Shown piece after piece: positions 1 to 8,694 of a stretch of DNA of 64,000 bases. Under the pieces are notes generated by a model. The model did no database searches. It saw only the letters and a list, made by a program, of their open reading frames with translations, and had not been told where the DNA came from. This stretch comes from Psychrobacter lutiphocae DSM 21542. Lineage in GTDB: Bacteria; Pseudomonadota; Gammaproteobacteria; Pseudomonadales; Moraxellaceae. The stretch covers positions 1 through 64,000 of the forward strand of contig NZ_KB907638.1 in assembly GCF_000382145.1 (NCBI RefSeq). Direction: 5' to 3'. Positions within the stretch are counted from its first letter, which is position 1. Each line of letters starts with the position of its first letter. A program made the translations under genes and the position numbers.

Positions 1-228
1 CTTACAGTGTTCGCTACACCCTTGTAAGCTATTTGCCATCAAGGGTTCGTTAAGCATTTGGTAGCTGACTTTATCATTGTGAATAAAACGCCATAATGCT
101 TGTGTTTGAGCGAAACTACTTTGATTATTAATGGTAGCTTTCATACCTGTGTGTAGATAACCATTTAGGTGTGTGTGATTACGTACGAGTTGTTGATATC
201 GTTTAATGAGCCTCGTATCTAGCTCCAT
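1..228 (-). CDS. IS4-type transposase, N-terminal part only (cut by window edge)
   Basis: An open frame of 76 codons begins with ATG at 226-228 on the minus strand and runs off the left end without a stop. The protein contains SSFAQTQALWRFIHNDKVS, which resembles the 'aet.AaYRFfdN..Vs' signature of the N-terminal DNA-binding domain of IS4/Tn5-like transposases (Transposase DNA-binding family). The segment covers only this domain; the DDE catalytic core would lie outside the window. No matching terminal inverted repeat can be checked because the other end is missing, so the IS boundary between 229 and about 330 is unknown. Whether the element is intact cannot be judged. Confidence 0.6.
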   Translation of the reverse strand, partial: MELDTRLIKRYQQLVRNHTHLNGYLHTGMKATINNQSSFAQTQALWRFIHNDKVSYQMLNEPLMANSLQGCSEHCK

Positions 229-433
229 TTTCTCTATGCCATACTAATTTATTCTAACAGCTTTATGAGCTGTTACCAATTGTGTAGATACCTATGCTTT
301 GAGAAAGGGGGACTTGCCCTCCGTTTCAACATATTGCAATAAATAAGCTAAAGATACAGCTAATAACTCAGTTATTAATATTCCCAACTATTCATGTTGA
401 GAGTGGGGTTTATATACTGTGAATATATGACTT

Positions 434-455
434 GCTGGGTGTTGTTGCACCCAGC
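434..455 (-). terminator. Hairpin downstream of pepN
   Basis: An 8-bp perfect stem (GCTGGGTG/CACCCAGC) with a 6-base loop lies about 30 bases past the pepN stop. On the minus strand no clear T-run follows, so it is either a weak terminator or an RNA 3'-end protector. The rest of 229-485 shows only AT-rich sequence between the transposase fragment and pepN. Confidence 0.4.
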
Positions 456-485
456 CAGCCTACGCCCATTAATCTGCTCCCCTAT

Positions 486-3095
486 TTAACTTGCACTTAG
501 CAGGGTCTGTAAGCTTTCTATCACGTTTTTGGATTTGACTTGACCACTTAGCTGTTGCAATTGCGCTTGTGCCTCAGTGCGCATCGGCTCAGCAAGGGTG
601 TACCAGCGTGATAATGCCTGCAATAAGCGAGAGGCCAATACAGGGTTGGTCGCATCTAGCTTTTGCACCACAGAGATATAGGTTTGTAGCCCTTCTGTCG
701 TCCACAGCTTGGTTGGCTGTGACGCAAAGCTACCCACCACTGCACGGATTCGATTTGGTGTACCCCAATCAAAGTCCTCACGCTCAATCAACGCCTGAAT
801 ATCTGCCACGCTGGCATTGACATCGCCGGCTTGTACACTGAACCATAAATCCATGACCAAGGCTTGCTTATTAAAGCGCTGATAAAAGTCGGACAACACC
901 TCAGCTTTGGCAGGATGCTGATGATTGACCATAGCGGTCAATGCGCCCAAGCGTTCGGTCATACAGCTGGCCGTGTCATACTGAGATTGCGCCCACTGAT
1001 GCGCCTCCTTGATACCCGCCGTCAGTGCCATATCTAGCACTACATTACGCAAGGCACGTTTGCCACGTGCTTCTGGCGTATCTTCATAGCTATTAATCGG
1101 TAACTGCTGATACACAGTAGCCCAATGTTCAGCTAAAGCTTGCGCCAGCTGCTGCTTTAAGGCCTGCCATTTTTGCTTCATCTGTTCAGGCTGATAGTTT
1201 GAATTGACCGAGCTTGCCAGCTCACGCTCAGCAGGAATGTCCAAAATGCGAGCCGCCAGCATCGCATCGGTTTCGGCCAGTTCAACGAAGGCTTTGCTAA
1301 CGGCTTGTAGATACACTTTTGGATCATGACCTTGTAATAAGATTTGATTGACCAAAGCTTGTGCACTTTGCCACTGGTTAAAGCCGCTGGTTTCATGTGC
1401 CAACAAAAAGGCCAAGTCTTGCTCGCTGTGGTCATATTTTAACTGTACTGGTGCACTAAAGTTACGCAGCAATGACACCACAGGCTCTACACTCTCTACC
1501 GTATTTAATTGTTCAAATACAAAGTCTTGTTGTGCTGTATCTAGCATCAATAAACGCTCTTCAATCAGCTCACCGGTTGTTCTGTCGAACACTGCTGTCG
1601 CAATCGGTATTGGCAAGGCTTTTGGCGCATCACAGCCCTCAACGTGGCGGGTGCGCTGTGATAAGCTGATCGTTAGCCTGCCACTTTCTGGGTCAAACTG
1701 CTGTGAGCCAGTAACCTCTGGCGTACCTGGCTGAGTGTACCAGTCAATAAAGTGCTCGACCGATTTGCCATTAGCACTTAACGCCGATAGCCAGTCTTCA
1801 ACGGTCACCGCTTGCCCATCATAGCGCTCAAAATAGGTATCTGTACCTTTCCGATACTTATCACCTAGGGTATTGGCGAGCATACGCACCACTTCAGCGC
1901 CTTTTTCATAGACGGTTGTGGTATAGAAGTTATTGATTTCAACAAAGCTATTTGGACGTGGTGGATGCGCTAAGGGACCTGCATCTTCAGTAAATTGATA
2001 GGCACGTAGCATAGACACATCATCAATGCGCTGTACCGCAGGTGACTGATGATCGGCCGAAAATGATTGATCACGGAAGACGGTTAACCCCTCTTTTAAA
2101 CACAGCTGAAACCAATCTCGGCAAGTGACTCGGTTACCTGTCCAATTGTGGAAATACTCATGCGCAATGATGGCTTTGACGCTAAAGCTACGGGCATCCG
2201 TGGTGGTCTCTGGGCTAGATAACACGCAAGAGGTGTTAAAAATATTTAAGCCTTTGTTTTCCATCGCCCCCATATTAAACTGCTTCACCGCTACGATCAT
2301 ATAGCGGTCTAAATCATAGGCACGTCCGTAGTTGACCTCATCCCAATGCATTGCGTCTTTTAACGCCTGCATCGCCACATGACACTTATCTATATCATAC
2401 TGCTGCGCATAAATCTCCAGCGTTACCTCTCGACCTTCAATAGTGGTATAGCTGTCGGTTAGCACAGCTAAGTCTGCAAACACACAGGCAAACAAATAGC
2501 TTGGCTTTTTGCTGGCATCATGCCAAATGGCATAATGGCGATTGCTGTCTTCTGCGACATCACCTGATTCAATCAAGTCACCGTTGGCAAGTAAGGTCGG
2601 GAACTTTTTGTCCGCCTCTAAGCGAGTGGTAAACACCGACAGCACATCAGGGCGGTCGGGATAATAGGTAATCTTACGAAAGCCTTCTGGCTCACATTGA
2701 GTAACATACATCACCTCATCACCATCGCCAGCGATATACAAGCCTTCAAGCTCGGTGTTCTTTTGTGGCTCATGGCGGACACTGATTTTCAGTTCAACAG
2801 CATCTGGCGCATCTGGGATGATTAACTGAGTGTCATCTAAGTGATATCGACTGGCATCAAGAGGCTCATTATTCATATTGATACCAGTTAAACTCATGTT
2901 TTGACCAAATAACACCAAATCGCCTGAGTGCTGACGAGTCATCTTCAGTATGCTATCTACGGTCGCATGATCATCAAACATTTTAATATCTAAATGGACA
3001 CTATCGACACCAAAGCTAGGTGGGGTATAGTCTTTTAGATAAATTTTTTGTGCAGGAGTGCAGGTTTTTTGTTGGTCTTCAGCTTCAGTACTCAT
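486..3095 (-). CDS. pepN: Aminopeptidase N (M1 family zinc metallopeptidase)
   Basis: This 869-residue protein matches the length of bacterial PepN (about 870). It shows the M1 exopeptidase motif GAMENKG (residues 276-282) and the zinc site HEYFH (H312, H316) with the third ligand E335 in LKEGLTVF. The N-terminal beta-domain and the long helical C-terminal domain of the E. coli type are both present. It is a cytosolic broad-specificity aminopeptidase that completes degradation of peptides released by ATP-dependent proteases. The ATG start is preceded by a purine-rich AGAGAG site. The gene stands alone on its strand, with an AT-rich divergent spacer upstream that contains a 19-nt tandem repeat. 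Confidence 0.96.
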   Translation of the reverse strand: MSTEAEDQQKTCTPAQKIYLKDYTPPSFGVDSVHLDIKMFDDHATVDSILKMTRQHSGDLVLFGQNMSLTGINMNNEPLDASRYHLDDTQLIIPDAPDAVELKISVRHEPQKNTELEGLYIAGDGDEVMYVTQCEPEGFRKITYYPDRPDVLSVFTTRLEADKKFPTLLANGDLIESGDVAEDSNRHYAIWHDASKKPSYLFACVFADLAVLTDSYTTIEGREVTLEIYAQQYDIDKCHVAMQALKDAMHWDEVNYGRAYDLDRYMIVAVKQFNMGAMENKGLNIFNTSCVLSSPETTTDARSFSVKAIIAHEYFHNWTGNRVTCRDWFQLCLKEGLTVFRDQSFSADHQSPAVQRIDDVSMLRAYQFTEDAGPLAHPPRPNSFVEINNFYTTTVYEKGAEVVRMLANTLGDKYRKGTDTYFERYDGQAVTVEDWLSALSANGKSVEHFIDWYTQPGTPEVTGSQQFDPESGRLTISLSQRTRHVEGCDAPKALPIPIATAVFDRTTGELIEERLLMLDTAQQDFVFEQLNTVESVEPVVSLLRNFSAPVQLKYDHSEQDLAFLLAHETSGFNQWQSAQALVNQILLQGHDPKVYLQAVSKAFVELAETDAMLAARILDIPAERELASSVNSNYQPEQMKQKWQALKQQLAQALAEHWATVYQQLPINSYEDTPEARGKRALRNVVLDMALTAGIKEAHQWAQSQYDTASCMTERLGALTAMVNHQHPAKAEVLSDFYQRFNKQALVMDLWFSVQAGDVNASVADIQALIEREDFDWGTPNRIRAVVGSFASQPTKLWTTEGLQTYISVVQKLDATNPVLASRLLQALSRWYTLAEPMRTEAQAQLQQLSGQVKSKNVIESLQTLLSAS

Positions 3096-3198
3096 GATAT
3101 CTCTCTTGTTTGCCTATTTGCTGTCAGTTATGCTGTATTTTTAACTTTAAATAACTAAGTTTTTCAATGGCTAGGTTTTAATTTGATTTAAATTTTTT

Positions 3199-3255
3199 GT
3201 TTTAAAAGATGTATAGTGTTTTAAAAGATGTATAGTGTTTTAAAAGATGTATAGT
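3199..3255. repeat. Three perfect tandem copies of a 19-nt unit
   Basis: GTTTTAAAAGATGTATAGT occurs three times head to tail with no mismatch, in the spacer between the divergent pepN and the gene at 3340. Each unit ends in TATAGT, which resembles a -10 box, so copy number could affect promoters for either gene. Confidence 0.95.
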
Positions 3256-3339
3256 ATATTGTAGCATCCATTCTTATTTAAAGCCCCTAACCAAAAACCC
3301 ATCTAAAATAAACTAAACTCAGACAGACTAAGCGAAATT

Positions 3340-4011
3340 ATGCCAACTCAGCCTTTATCAACCCAGCAGCCAGCACAAAGACAGCGCTCACCTATTGTCA
3401 ATGCAATGGTACAGCATCTATTACAGGTCATTGATTATTTACAGCAAGACGGGAATGAAGTACCTTTTAGCCTGCTTTTGATCAGTGAACAAGCAGTGCT
3501 AGAGCTAATGCCCATCTTAATTAAAAACAACTATGCTGACTTAGATATAGACATCTATACCCTCACTACTGAGGACTTTATTACAGCTGACTTTAATCAT
3601 CGCTACACCTTAGGCTGCTTTATTGACCCTCAGTTAGTAGCAGTTGCACAACACAATGAACAATGTATGAATGTGACAAACATCACCACTATTCACAGCC
3701 AGCAACAACAGATTGCCACCCGATTAAGAGACTTATTTGCCCAACAAAGCGTGATATTTTTAGCCAATTCTAGCCTATCTACCACACACTCAAACCAAGG
3801 GGCTAATCAGATAAATATGTCAAGAAATCTCAATGATCTAGGTTATATCTTAACGCCCATAGCTGATGGTATCACCAATAAAGACCTAGCCACACAATCC
3901 ACCATTATTAACTGCTGGCAATTTAATTTATATGATTACAAAGCTCGCCCTGATTGGCTCAATGCCAAATACTGGGCCAATCCTGAAAACTATGATAAAT
4001 ATCGCTGGTAA
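3340..4011 (+). CDS. Uncharacterised protein, possibly DUF6231 family
   Basis: This is a 223-residue soluble protein with no signal peptide or membrane segment. The N-terminus is rich in Gln and Ser. Residues about 35-105 look like an alternating beta/alpha fold (SLLLISEQAVLELMP, then LDIDIYTLTTEDF, then YTLGCFIDPQL). The C-terminus ends in a distinctive aromatic block (NLYDYKARPDWLNAKYWANP) that I associate from memory with a small gammaproteobacterial family, DUF6231; the assignment is tentative. No catalytic motif is recognised. The start lacks a strong Shine-Dalgarno site. It is transcribed divergently from pepN and lies upstream of pal, separated by a repeat-rich spacer, so an operon with pal is unlikely. 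Confidence 0.75.
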   Translation: MPTQPLSTQQPAQRQRSPIVNAMVQHLLQVIDYLQQDGNEVPFSLLLISEQAVLELMPILIKNNYADLDIDIYTLTTEDFITADFNHRYTLGCFIDPQLVAVAQHNEQCMNVTNITTIHSQQQQIATRLRDLFAQQSVIFLANSSLSTTHSNQGANQINMSRNLNDLGYILTPIADGITNKDLATQSTIINCWQFNLYDYKARPDWLNAKYWANPENYDKYRW

Positions 4012-4097
4012 CTAATCCCTAAAATATTCCCTAAAATAATCCCTAAAAATAAACCCCTAAAGCAGCCCTAGAATATACCCTAGAATAAGCCCTAAAA
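4012..4097. repeat. Degenerate CCCTAAAAT-like short repeat tract
   Basis: Directly after the stop of the preceding gene, about seven copies of CCCTAAAAT or CCCTAGAAT follow each other at 12-14 base spacing with drift. It looks like a decaying minisatellite. The rest of the spacer to 4397 holds only the pal promoter region. Confidence 0.75.
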
Positions 4098-4275
4098 AAG
4101 TAACTAAAGTAGGCCAAGCTGATGGCAACAAAGATAAATTAACTTGTTATCTGGTCTAAATTTTGTCATGATTTTATCATGCTTCTATACAGCTACTATC
4201 TAGAAAATCGGAAGTCTCAATCCAGTAACACGAATAACACAACACAATATCTATTTTTATTTGTGTAATATTGGT

Positions 4276-4281
4276 TATAAT
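4276..4281 (+). promoter_or_regulatory. Candidate -10 box for pal
   Basis: A consensus TATAAT lies about 115 bases before the pal start, with no good -35 at 17 bases. It implies a 5' leader of about 110 bases. Confidence 0.45.
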
Positions 4282-4397
4282 GCATCTGTAATTATTTTTG
4301 CAAATATTCCAGTGTCCATCTGCGCGCTTGCTTCATCTGAATGTTCGTTGAAACAACACAGCGCTGAAAACACTTTTGAGTAAACTGAGGAACTCAT

Positions 4398-4910
4398 ATG
4401 CTTTCATATCTTAAAGTTTCAGCCATTGCACTTGCTTCTGCTACCCTACTTGCCACAGTCGGCTGTGCCAGCAAATCAAGCTCATCAGATCTTGTGGTTG
4501 CGCCAATGGCAGTGCCAGGTAACGCTGCGCACCAAGTACAACCGCTTATTGCCAACTCAGCTCAAGTTCAGGCTGATGCTCAAAATGTACGTAGCGTGGT
4601 TCATTTTTCCTTTGATAGCTTCGAGATAGATCCTGAAGCCGCCGCCATTTTAAATGAGCAAGTCGACTTTTTAGCCAACAATCCTGAAGCACGTGTGTTA
4701 GTCGCAGGCCACACTGATGAGCGCGGCAGCCGTGAATATAACCATGCGTTAGGTGAACGCCGTGCCCAAGCGGTAAAAGCTTATTTGGCCGCACAAGGTA
4801 TCCCAGATGCCCGTGTTGAAACCATCAGTTATGGTGAAGATCGCCTGCTTGAGATGGGTACGGATGAAGCGTCACACGCTAAAAATCGTCGTGCGGAATT
4901 GACTTACTAG
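4398..4910 (+). CDS. pal: Peptidoglycan-associated lipoprotein (OmpA-like)
   Basis: This is a 170-residue lipoprotein precursor. A hydrophobic signal (residues 4-22) ends in TVGC, a slightly non-canonical lipobox, and is followed by a Ser-rich tether. The OmpA_C domain runs from about residue 65 to the end and carries the peptidoglycan-binding signature GHTDERGSREYNHALGERRA and the late NRRAEL motif. Pal anchors the outer membrane to peptidoglycan and works with TolB and the TolQRA complex. No tol gene lies beside it, and it has its own promoter region and terminator. The start is supported by the GAGGAA site just upstream. Confidence 0.93.
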   Translation: MLSYLKVSAIALASATLLATVGCASKSSSSDLVVAPMAVPGNAAHQVQPLIANSAQVQADAQNVRSVVHFSFDSFEIDPEAAAILNEQVDFLANNPEARVLVAGHTDERGSREYNHALGERRAQAVKAYLAAQGIPDARVETISYGEDRLLEMGTDEASHAKNRRAELTY

Positions 4911-4959
4911 CACTAGCGCATTGCTTATTTGCTAATGACTCGCTCAATTTAATTTGATG

Positions 4960-4998
4960 ACAGCCTGATAACATTCAGTATTAGGCTGTTATTATTTA
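4960..4998 (+). terminator. Terminator of pal
   Basis: An 11-bp stem (ACAGCCTGATA with TATTAGGCTGT, one G-U pair) and 8-base loop are followed by a T-rich tail. Confidence 0.75.
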
Positions 4999-5077
4999 CA
5001 ATCGATCTTAAACCGTCAAACAGCAAACACACAATCTAAGCTTCAGCACACAGCATAAACTGCAAAAAGCCAATGCA

Positions 5078-5836
5078 ATGATAACGCCAAAAACCATCAA
5101 CCTTAGTAATATAAACTTTCTCGCCTTTGATTGTTACGGCAACCAGCAGCCTTTATTTTCTACAAAAGCTAAGATTTGGCTTGCCTCTGCATGCTTTGAG
5201 TCCTTAAACACAACATTAACGCAACAACAAAAACAAAAACTGGCAGTACGTAAGCTTGCCAGTAAATTGATAGCGCAGCTTTCAACACAAATCACTGCTA
5301 TTGAGATTTCTCAGGCAGTGAGTTTAGATGACTCTCACTATCCATATCGATTACAGCCTTTCGGTCATCGAGTCAGTTTTTCGCACTCTCAGCAGCAGGT
5401 GGCCTGCGCCATTACGTCATCACAGATGAATATCGGCATTGATGTAGAGTTAAATGGAGTTTCAGACAAGGTCTGTCAACGTTATTTTCATCGTAACGAG
5501 CTAAGCTGGTTACAGTTTTTGAAGCAACAGGGCACTATTGATGACGACGCCTTATGCCAACAAGCACGCCAGCTACTATGGATGCTTAAAGAAGGCTCTA
5601 TCAAAGCCTTTAACACAGGTCAGCTTATCTCTGGGCTAAAGACGGATGTCAGCTTACCAGCGCAACGCCTATTATTACAATATCAACAACACTTACAAGA
5701 TACCCAATCCTTTAACGCCACTACTGCCTTTTGTTGTACACAAAGTGGCACACCTCCCCTCCTGACAACAGGCTCATCTACTTATATTTATCTACCTTAT
5801 TTGCAGTTGGTAGTTGTGATGGCACAAGGTGACTGA
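5078..5836 (+). CDS. 4'-phosphopantetheinyl transferase superfamily protein
   Basis: A 252-residue protein of the Sfp-like phosphopantetheinyl transferase class. Family motifs are visible: VSFSHS (basic/His loop), the magnesium-binding GIDVE, and LWMLKEGSIKAF, equivalent to W..KEA..K. Such enzymes move 4'-phosphopantetheine from CoA to a serine of carrier proteins. The target is not evident because no polyketide, NRPS or carrier protein gene is nearby; fatty-acid ACP or lysine biosynthesis are possibilities. The ATG has no clear Shine-Dalgarno site. It follows the pal terminator and precedes the riboswitch-controlled ahcY, so it is probably monocistronic. Confidence 0.85.
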   Translation: MITPKTINLSNINFLAFDCYGNQQPLFSTKAKIWLASACFESLNTTLTQQQKQKLAVRKLASKLIAQLSTQITAIEISQAVSLDDSHYPYRLQPFGHRVSFSHSQQQVACAITSSQMNIGIDVELNGVSDKVCQRYFHRNELSWLQFLKQQGTIDDDALCQQARQLLWMLKEGSIKAFNTGQLISGLKTDVSLPAQRLLLQYQQHLQDTQSFNATTAFCCTQSGTPPLLTTGSSTYIYLPYLQLVVVMAQGD

Positions 5837-5987
5837 CAATAAGACGATATCTATTAAACAAGTAACTGTTGAATAAGTAACTATTAAACAAGTAACTGCT
5901 AAATTTTCACCCTTTTTCATCAAAACTTACCTTTAAGCAATCCGTTAAAGATGACTTTAACGAGCACATCCATTACAATATTGCCCT

Positions 5988-6161
5988 GCCGAGAGGTGTT
6001 GCATCAGTTGCTACTGTTCCAGCTATTTGTTAACCAGCTATTTGTTAAATAGCGGATTGGTTTTATTCATAAAACTTATTATCTGCAAATAGATAGAGCA
6101 ACTGTCAGGCTCGGTTAGTCAGAATGAATATGTGCTTTTTTACTGGCAAACAACGACACCT
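5988..6161 (+). promoter_or_regulatory. S-adenosylhomocysteine (SAH) riboswitch upstream of ahcY
   Basis: The leader matches the SAH riboswitch architecture. P1 pairs CCGAG (5989-5993) with CTCGG (6110-6114). The pseudoknot strand AGGTGT (5994-5999) pairs with ACACCT (6156-6161). The conserved TGCA follows at 6000-6003. P2 pairs CAGTTGCT (6005-6012) with AGCAACTG (6097-6104), and the conserved CAGGCTCG follows (6106-6113). P4 pairs TTAGTCAG (6115-6122) with CTGGCAAA (6143-6150), with an A-A mismatch. The pseudoknot bases differ from the usual GAGCGC/GCGCTC yet still pair. P2 carries an 84-base AT-rich insertion. SAH binding is known to raise ahcY expression. Confidence 0.88.
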
Positions 6162-6208
6162 GCGTTTCTTTTCCCCTTAATTTTTTTATGTTCACCAAGG
6201 AGCTCGAG

Positions 6209-7630
6209 ATGGACGCAGTGTCTAATATCGATTCAAAAACCAATTTAGAAAACTTCACAGATTACAAAGTAGCCGACATCAGCCTAGCTGATTATGGCCG
6301 TCGTGAAATCGCATTGGCCGAAGCAGAAATGCCAGCGCTAATGGGATTACGCAAGCGTTATAGTGAACAACAGCCATTAGCCGGTGCTAAGATTTTAGGC
6401 TGTATTCACATGACCATCCAAACCGCAGTACTTATCGAAACCCTAGTCGCTTTGGGCGCTGAAGTACGCTGGACGTCATGTAATATCTTCTCAACCCAAG
6501 ACCATGCTGCCGCTGCTATGGCTGCCAATGGTATTCCTGTATTTGCATGGAAAGGTGAGACTGAAGAAGAGTATGAGTGGTGCTTACGTCAACAGCTGTA
6601 TGTTGGTGGCGAAGAAAGTGGTCAGCTTTGGGATGCCAACCTAATTTTAGATGATGGCGGCGACTTAACCGCACTGATTCACAATGACTATCCTCAAATG
6701 CTAGAGACCATTAATGGTATCTCAGAAGAGACCACCACAGGTGTGCATCGCTTAATTGACATGCTAAACAAAGGGACGCTAAAAGTACCTGCTATTAACG
6801 TCAACGATGCCGTCACCAAGTCTAAAAACGATAACAAATATGGCTGTCGCCACAGTCTAAACGATGCTATCAAGCGTGGTACAGACATGCTACTTGCTGG
6901 TCGTCGTGCCCTAGTTATCGGTTATGGCGATGTGGGTAAAGGCTCAGCGCAAAGTCTGCGTCAAGAAGGCATGATTGTCCGTGTATCTGAAGTCGATCCT
7001 ATTTGTGCGATGCAAGCTTGTATGGATGGCTACGAGTTAGTTTCTCCATATATTGACGGCAACAACACAGACTCAGCCGACAGCATCAATACCCGTTTGC
7101 TACAAGATACGGATCTGATCGTGACTACTACTGGTAACTACCATGTGTGCGATAGACATATGCTGGCCGCCCTGAAACCAGGCGCTCTTGTTTGTAACAT
7201 TGGTCACTTTGATACTGAGATTGACACCCAATTTATGCGTGACAACTGGCGCTGGGAAGAGATCAAGCCACAAGTTCACCAGATTTATCGCTCAGATGAC
7301 AAGGATGACTACCTCATCTTGTTGGCAGAAGGTCGCTTAGTGAACTTAGGTAACGCCACTGGTCACCCATCACGTGTGATGGATGGTTCCTTTGCCAACC
7401 AAGTACTGGCACAGATGTATTTGCACGAGCAAAAGTTCTCTGAGCTATCTGCAGAAGAGCGTGCCAACGGTCTATACGTGAAAGTATTACCGAAAAAACT
7501 GGACGAAGAAGTGGCTGCGGCAATGGTTGCTGGCTTCAATGGTGTTATGACTAAGCTAACACCTGAGCAAGCTGATTATATTGGCGTCTCTGTCGAAGGT
7601 CCATTCAAGCCAGACGATTACAAATACTAA
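6209..7630 (+). CDS. ahcY: Adenosylhomocysteinase (S-adenosyl-L-homocysteine hydrolase)
   Basis: This enzyme splits S-adenosylhomocysteine into adenosine and homocysteine using bound NAD, removing the product inhibitor of methyltransferases. With the chosen start it has 473 residues, the normal length for the Pseudomonas-type protein. Family hallmarks include [13 protein letters not shown], the NAD-binding [13 protein letters not shown], and the C-terminal PFKPDDYKY ending. The ATG at 6209 is preferred over the in-frame ATG at 6188 because AAGGAG lies 6-7 bases before it. It sits under an SAH riboswitch and is followed by a strong terminator and metF, making a methyl-cycle cluster. Confidence 0.97.
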   Translation: MDAVSNIDSKTNLENFTDYKVADISLADYGRREIALAEAEMPALMGLRKRYSEQQPLAGAKILGCIHMTIQTAVLIETLVALGAEVRWTSCNIFSTQDHAAAAMAANGIPVFAWKGETEEEYEWCLRQQLYVGGEESGQLWDANLILDDGGDLTALIHNDYPQMLETINGISEETTTGVHRLIDMLNKGTLKVPAINVNDAVTKSKNDNKYGCRHSLNDAIKRGTDMLLAGRRALVIGYGDVGKGSAQSLRQEGMIVRVSEVDPICAMQACMDGYELVSPYIDGNNTDSADSINTRLLQDTDLIVTTTGNYHVCDRHMLAALKPGALVCNIGHFDTEIDTQFMRDNWRWEEIKPQVHQIYRSDDKDDYLILLAEGRLVNLGNATGHPSRVMDGSFANQVLAQMYLHEQKFSELSAEERANGLYVKVLPKKLDEEVAAAMVAGFNGVMTKLTPEQADYIGVSVEGPFKPDDYKY

Positions 7631-7711
7631 TCATCTGATTAGGCTAATAAAAAGTACTAACGTTAAACCATTTTAGTATTTAACAATTTGTGATAAGTGG
7701 TTTACATTATA

Positions 7712-7747
7712 AAGCTGAGAAATTGGATAATTTCTCAGCTTCTTTTT
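7712..7747 (+). terminator. Terminator between ahcY and metF
   Basis: A 13-bp perfect stem (AAGCTGAGAAATT and its complement), 4-base loop and C-T5 tail. metF therefore needs its own promoter or depends on read-through. Confidence 0.9.
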
Positions 7748-7790
7748 AGGGCCCATTTTTAGGATTTATTTTTTATATCAAGGACAGGGT

Positions 7791-8642
7791 ATGACTAAGC
7801 CACAATTTTCTTTTGAATTTTTCCCAACCAAAACCGATGAAGGTGTTGAAAAGCTGTGCAACACCTTTGATACTTTAAACGAGCTGGCACCCAGTTATTT
7901 TTCAGTGACATACGGCGCTGGTGGTACCACACGTAAGCGTACTTTAGGTATTGTCGAAACTCTGCAAGCACGTAGCAACACTCCTATCGCACCGCACATC
8001 TCATGTATTGGTGATGATAAAAGTGAAATTGCTGAGCTACTCGATTTTTATAAATCCATTGACATTAACCGTATGGTTGCGCTACGTGGTGACTTGCCTT
8101 CTGGACAAGTGGGTATGGGTGAATTGCCATTTGCCGTTGATTTAGTACGCTTTATTCGTGAACATTCTGGCGATCATTTTCATATAGAAGTGGCTGCTTA
8201 TCCTGAAATGCACCCGCAAGCCAAAAGCTTTGATGCGGATATCCAAAACTTAGTCAACAAATTTGAAGCCGGTGCAAACTCAGCAATCACTCAGTTTTTT
8301 TATAACGCAGAAAGCTATTTATACCTGCGTGACGCTCTAAATAAGCGTGGTGTTGACTTAGATCAACATAAGTTGGTCGCTGGTATCATGCCGATTACCA
8401 ATTCAAGCAGTCTCATTCGCTTTGCTGACAGCTGTGGCGCTGATATTCCACGCTTTATTCGCAAACAGTTGGCCGATTATGGCGATGATCGCAAAGCCAT
8501 TCGTGAGTTTGGCTTTGAAGTGGTACATCGTTTGTGTGAGGTGCTTATTTCTGAAGGCGTTCCGGCACTACACTTCTACTCAATGAACCGAGTAGAACCC
8601 AATAAGCGCCTGGTTGAATCTTTAGGTTTGAGCAATAGCTAA
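7791..8642 (+). CDS. metF: 5,10-methylenetetrahydrofolate reductase
   Basis: A 283-residue FAD-dependent reductase that makes 5-methyl-THF, the methyl donor for methionine synthesis from homocysteine. The N-terminal SFEFFPTKTDEG, the VTYGAGGTTR strand and NRMVALRGDLP are typical of the MetF TIM barrel; ITQFFYNAESY and AGIMPITN carry active-site segments. Length is close to E. coli MetF (296). An AAGGACAGG site precedes the ATG. It follows ahcY directly, and its product remethylates the homocysteine that AhcY releases. Confidence 0.95.
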   Translation: MTKPQFSFEFFPTKTDEGVEKLCNTFDTLNELAPSYFSVTYGAGGTTRKRTLGIVETLQARSNTPIAPHISCIGDDKSEIAELLDFYKSIDINRMVALRGDLPSGQVGMGELPFAVDLVRFIREHSGDHFHIEVAAYPEMHPQAKSFDADIQNLVNKFEAGANSAITQFFYNAESYLYLRDALNKRGVDLDQHKLVAGIMPITNSSSLIRFADSCGADIPRFIRKQLADYGDDRKAIREFGFEVVHRLCEVLISEGVPALHFYSMNRVEPNKRLVESLGLSNS

Positions 8643-8694
8643 CCTGAACAACAACTAACGCATAATTTTATTGATGACATGAAGGCTTGATAAC

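Noticed and set aside
1348-1734. Plus-strand open frame of 128 codons inside pepN
   Set aside because: Antisense to a well-supported gene, no family resemblance and an amino acid make-up expected of a shadow frame.
3199-3255. Iteron-type replication origin (also considered for 45674-45730)
   Set aside because: No rep gene, DnaA box cluster or partition gene nearby; chromosomal housekeeping context.
6188-6208. Upstream start of ahcY at 6188
   Set aside because: It would include the AAGGAG ribosome-binding site in the coding frame; the ATG at 6209 follows that site at correct spacing and restores the family length.
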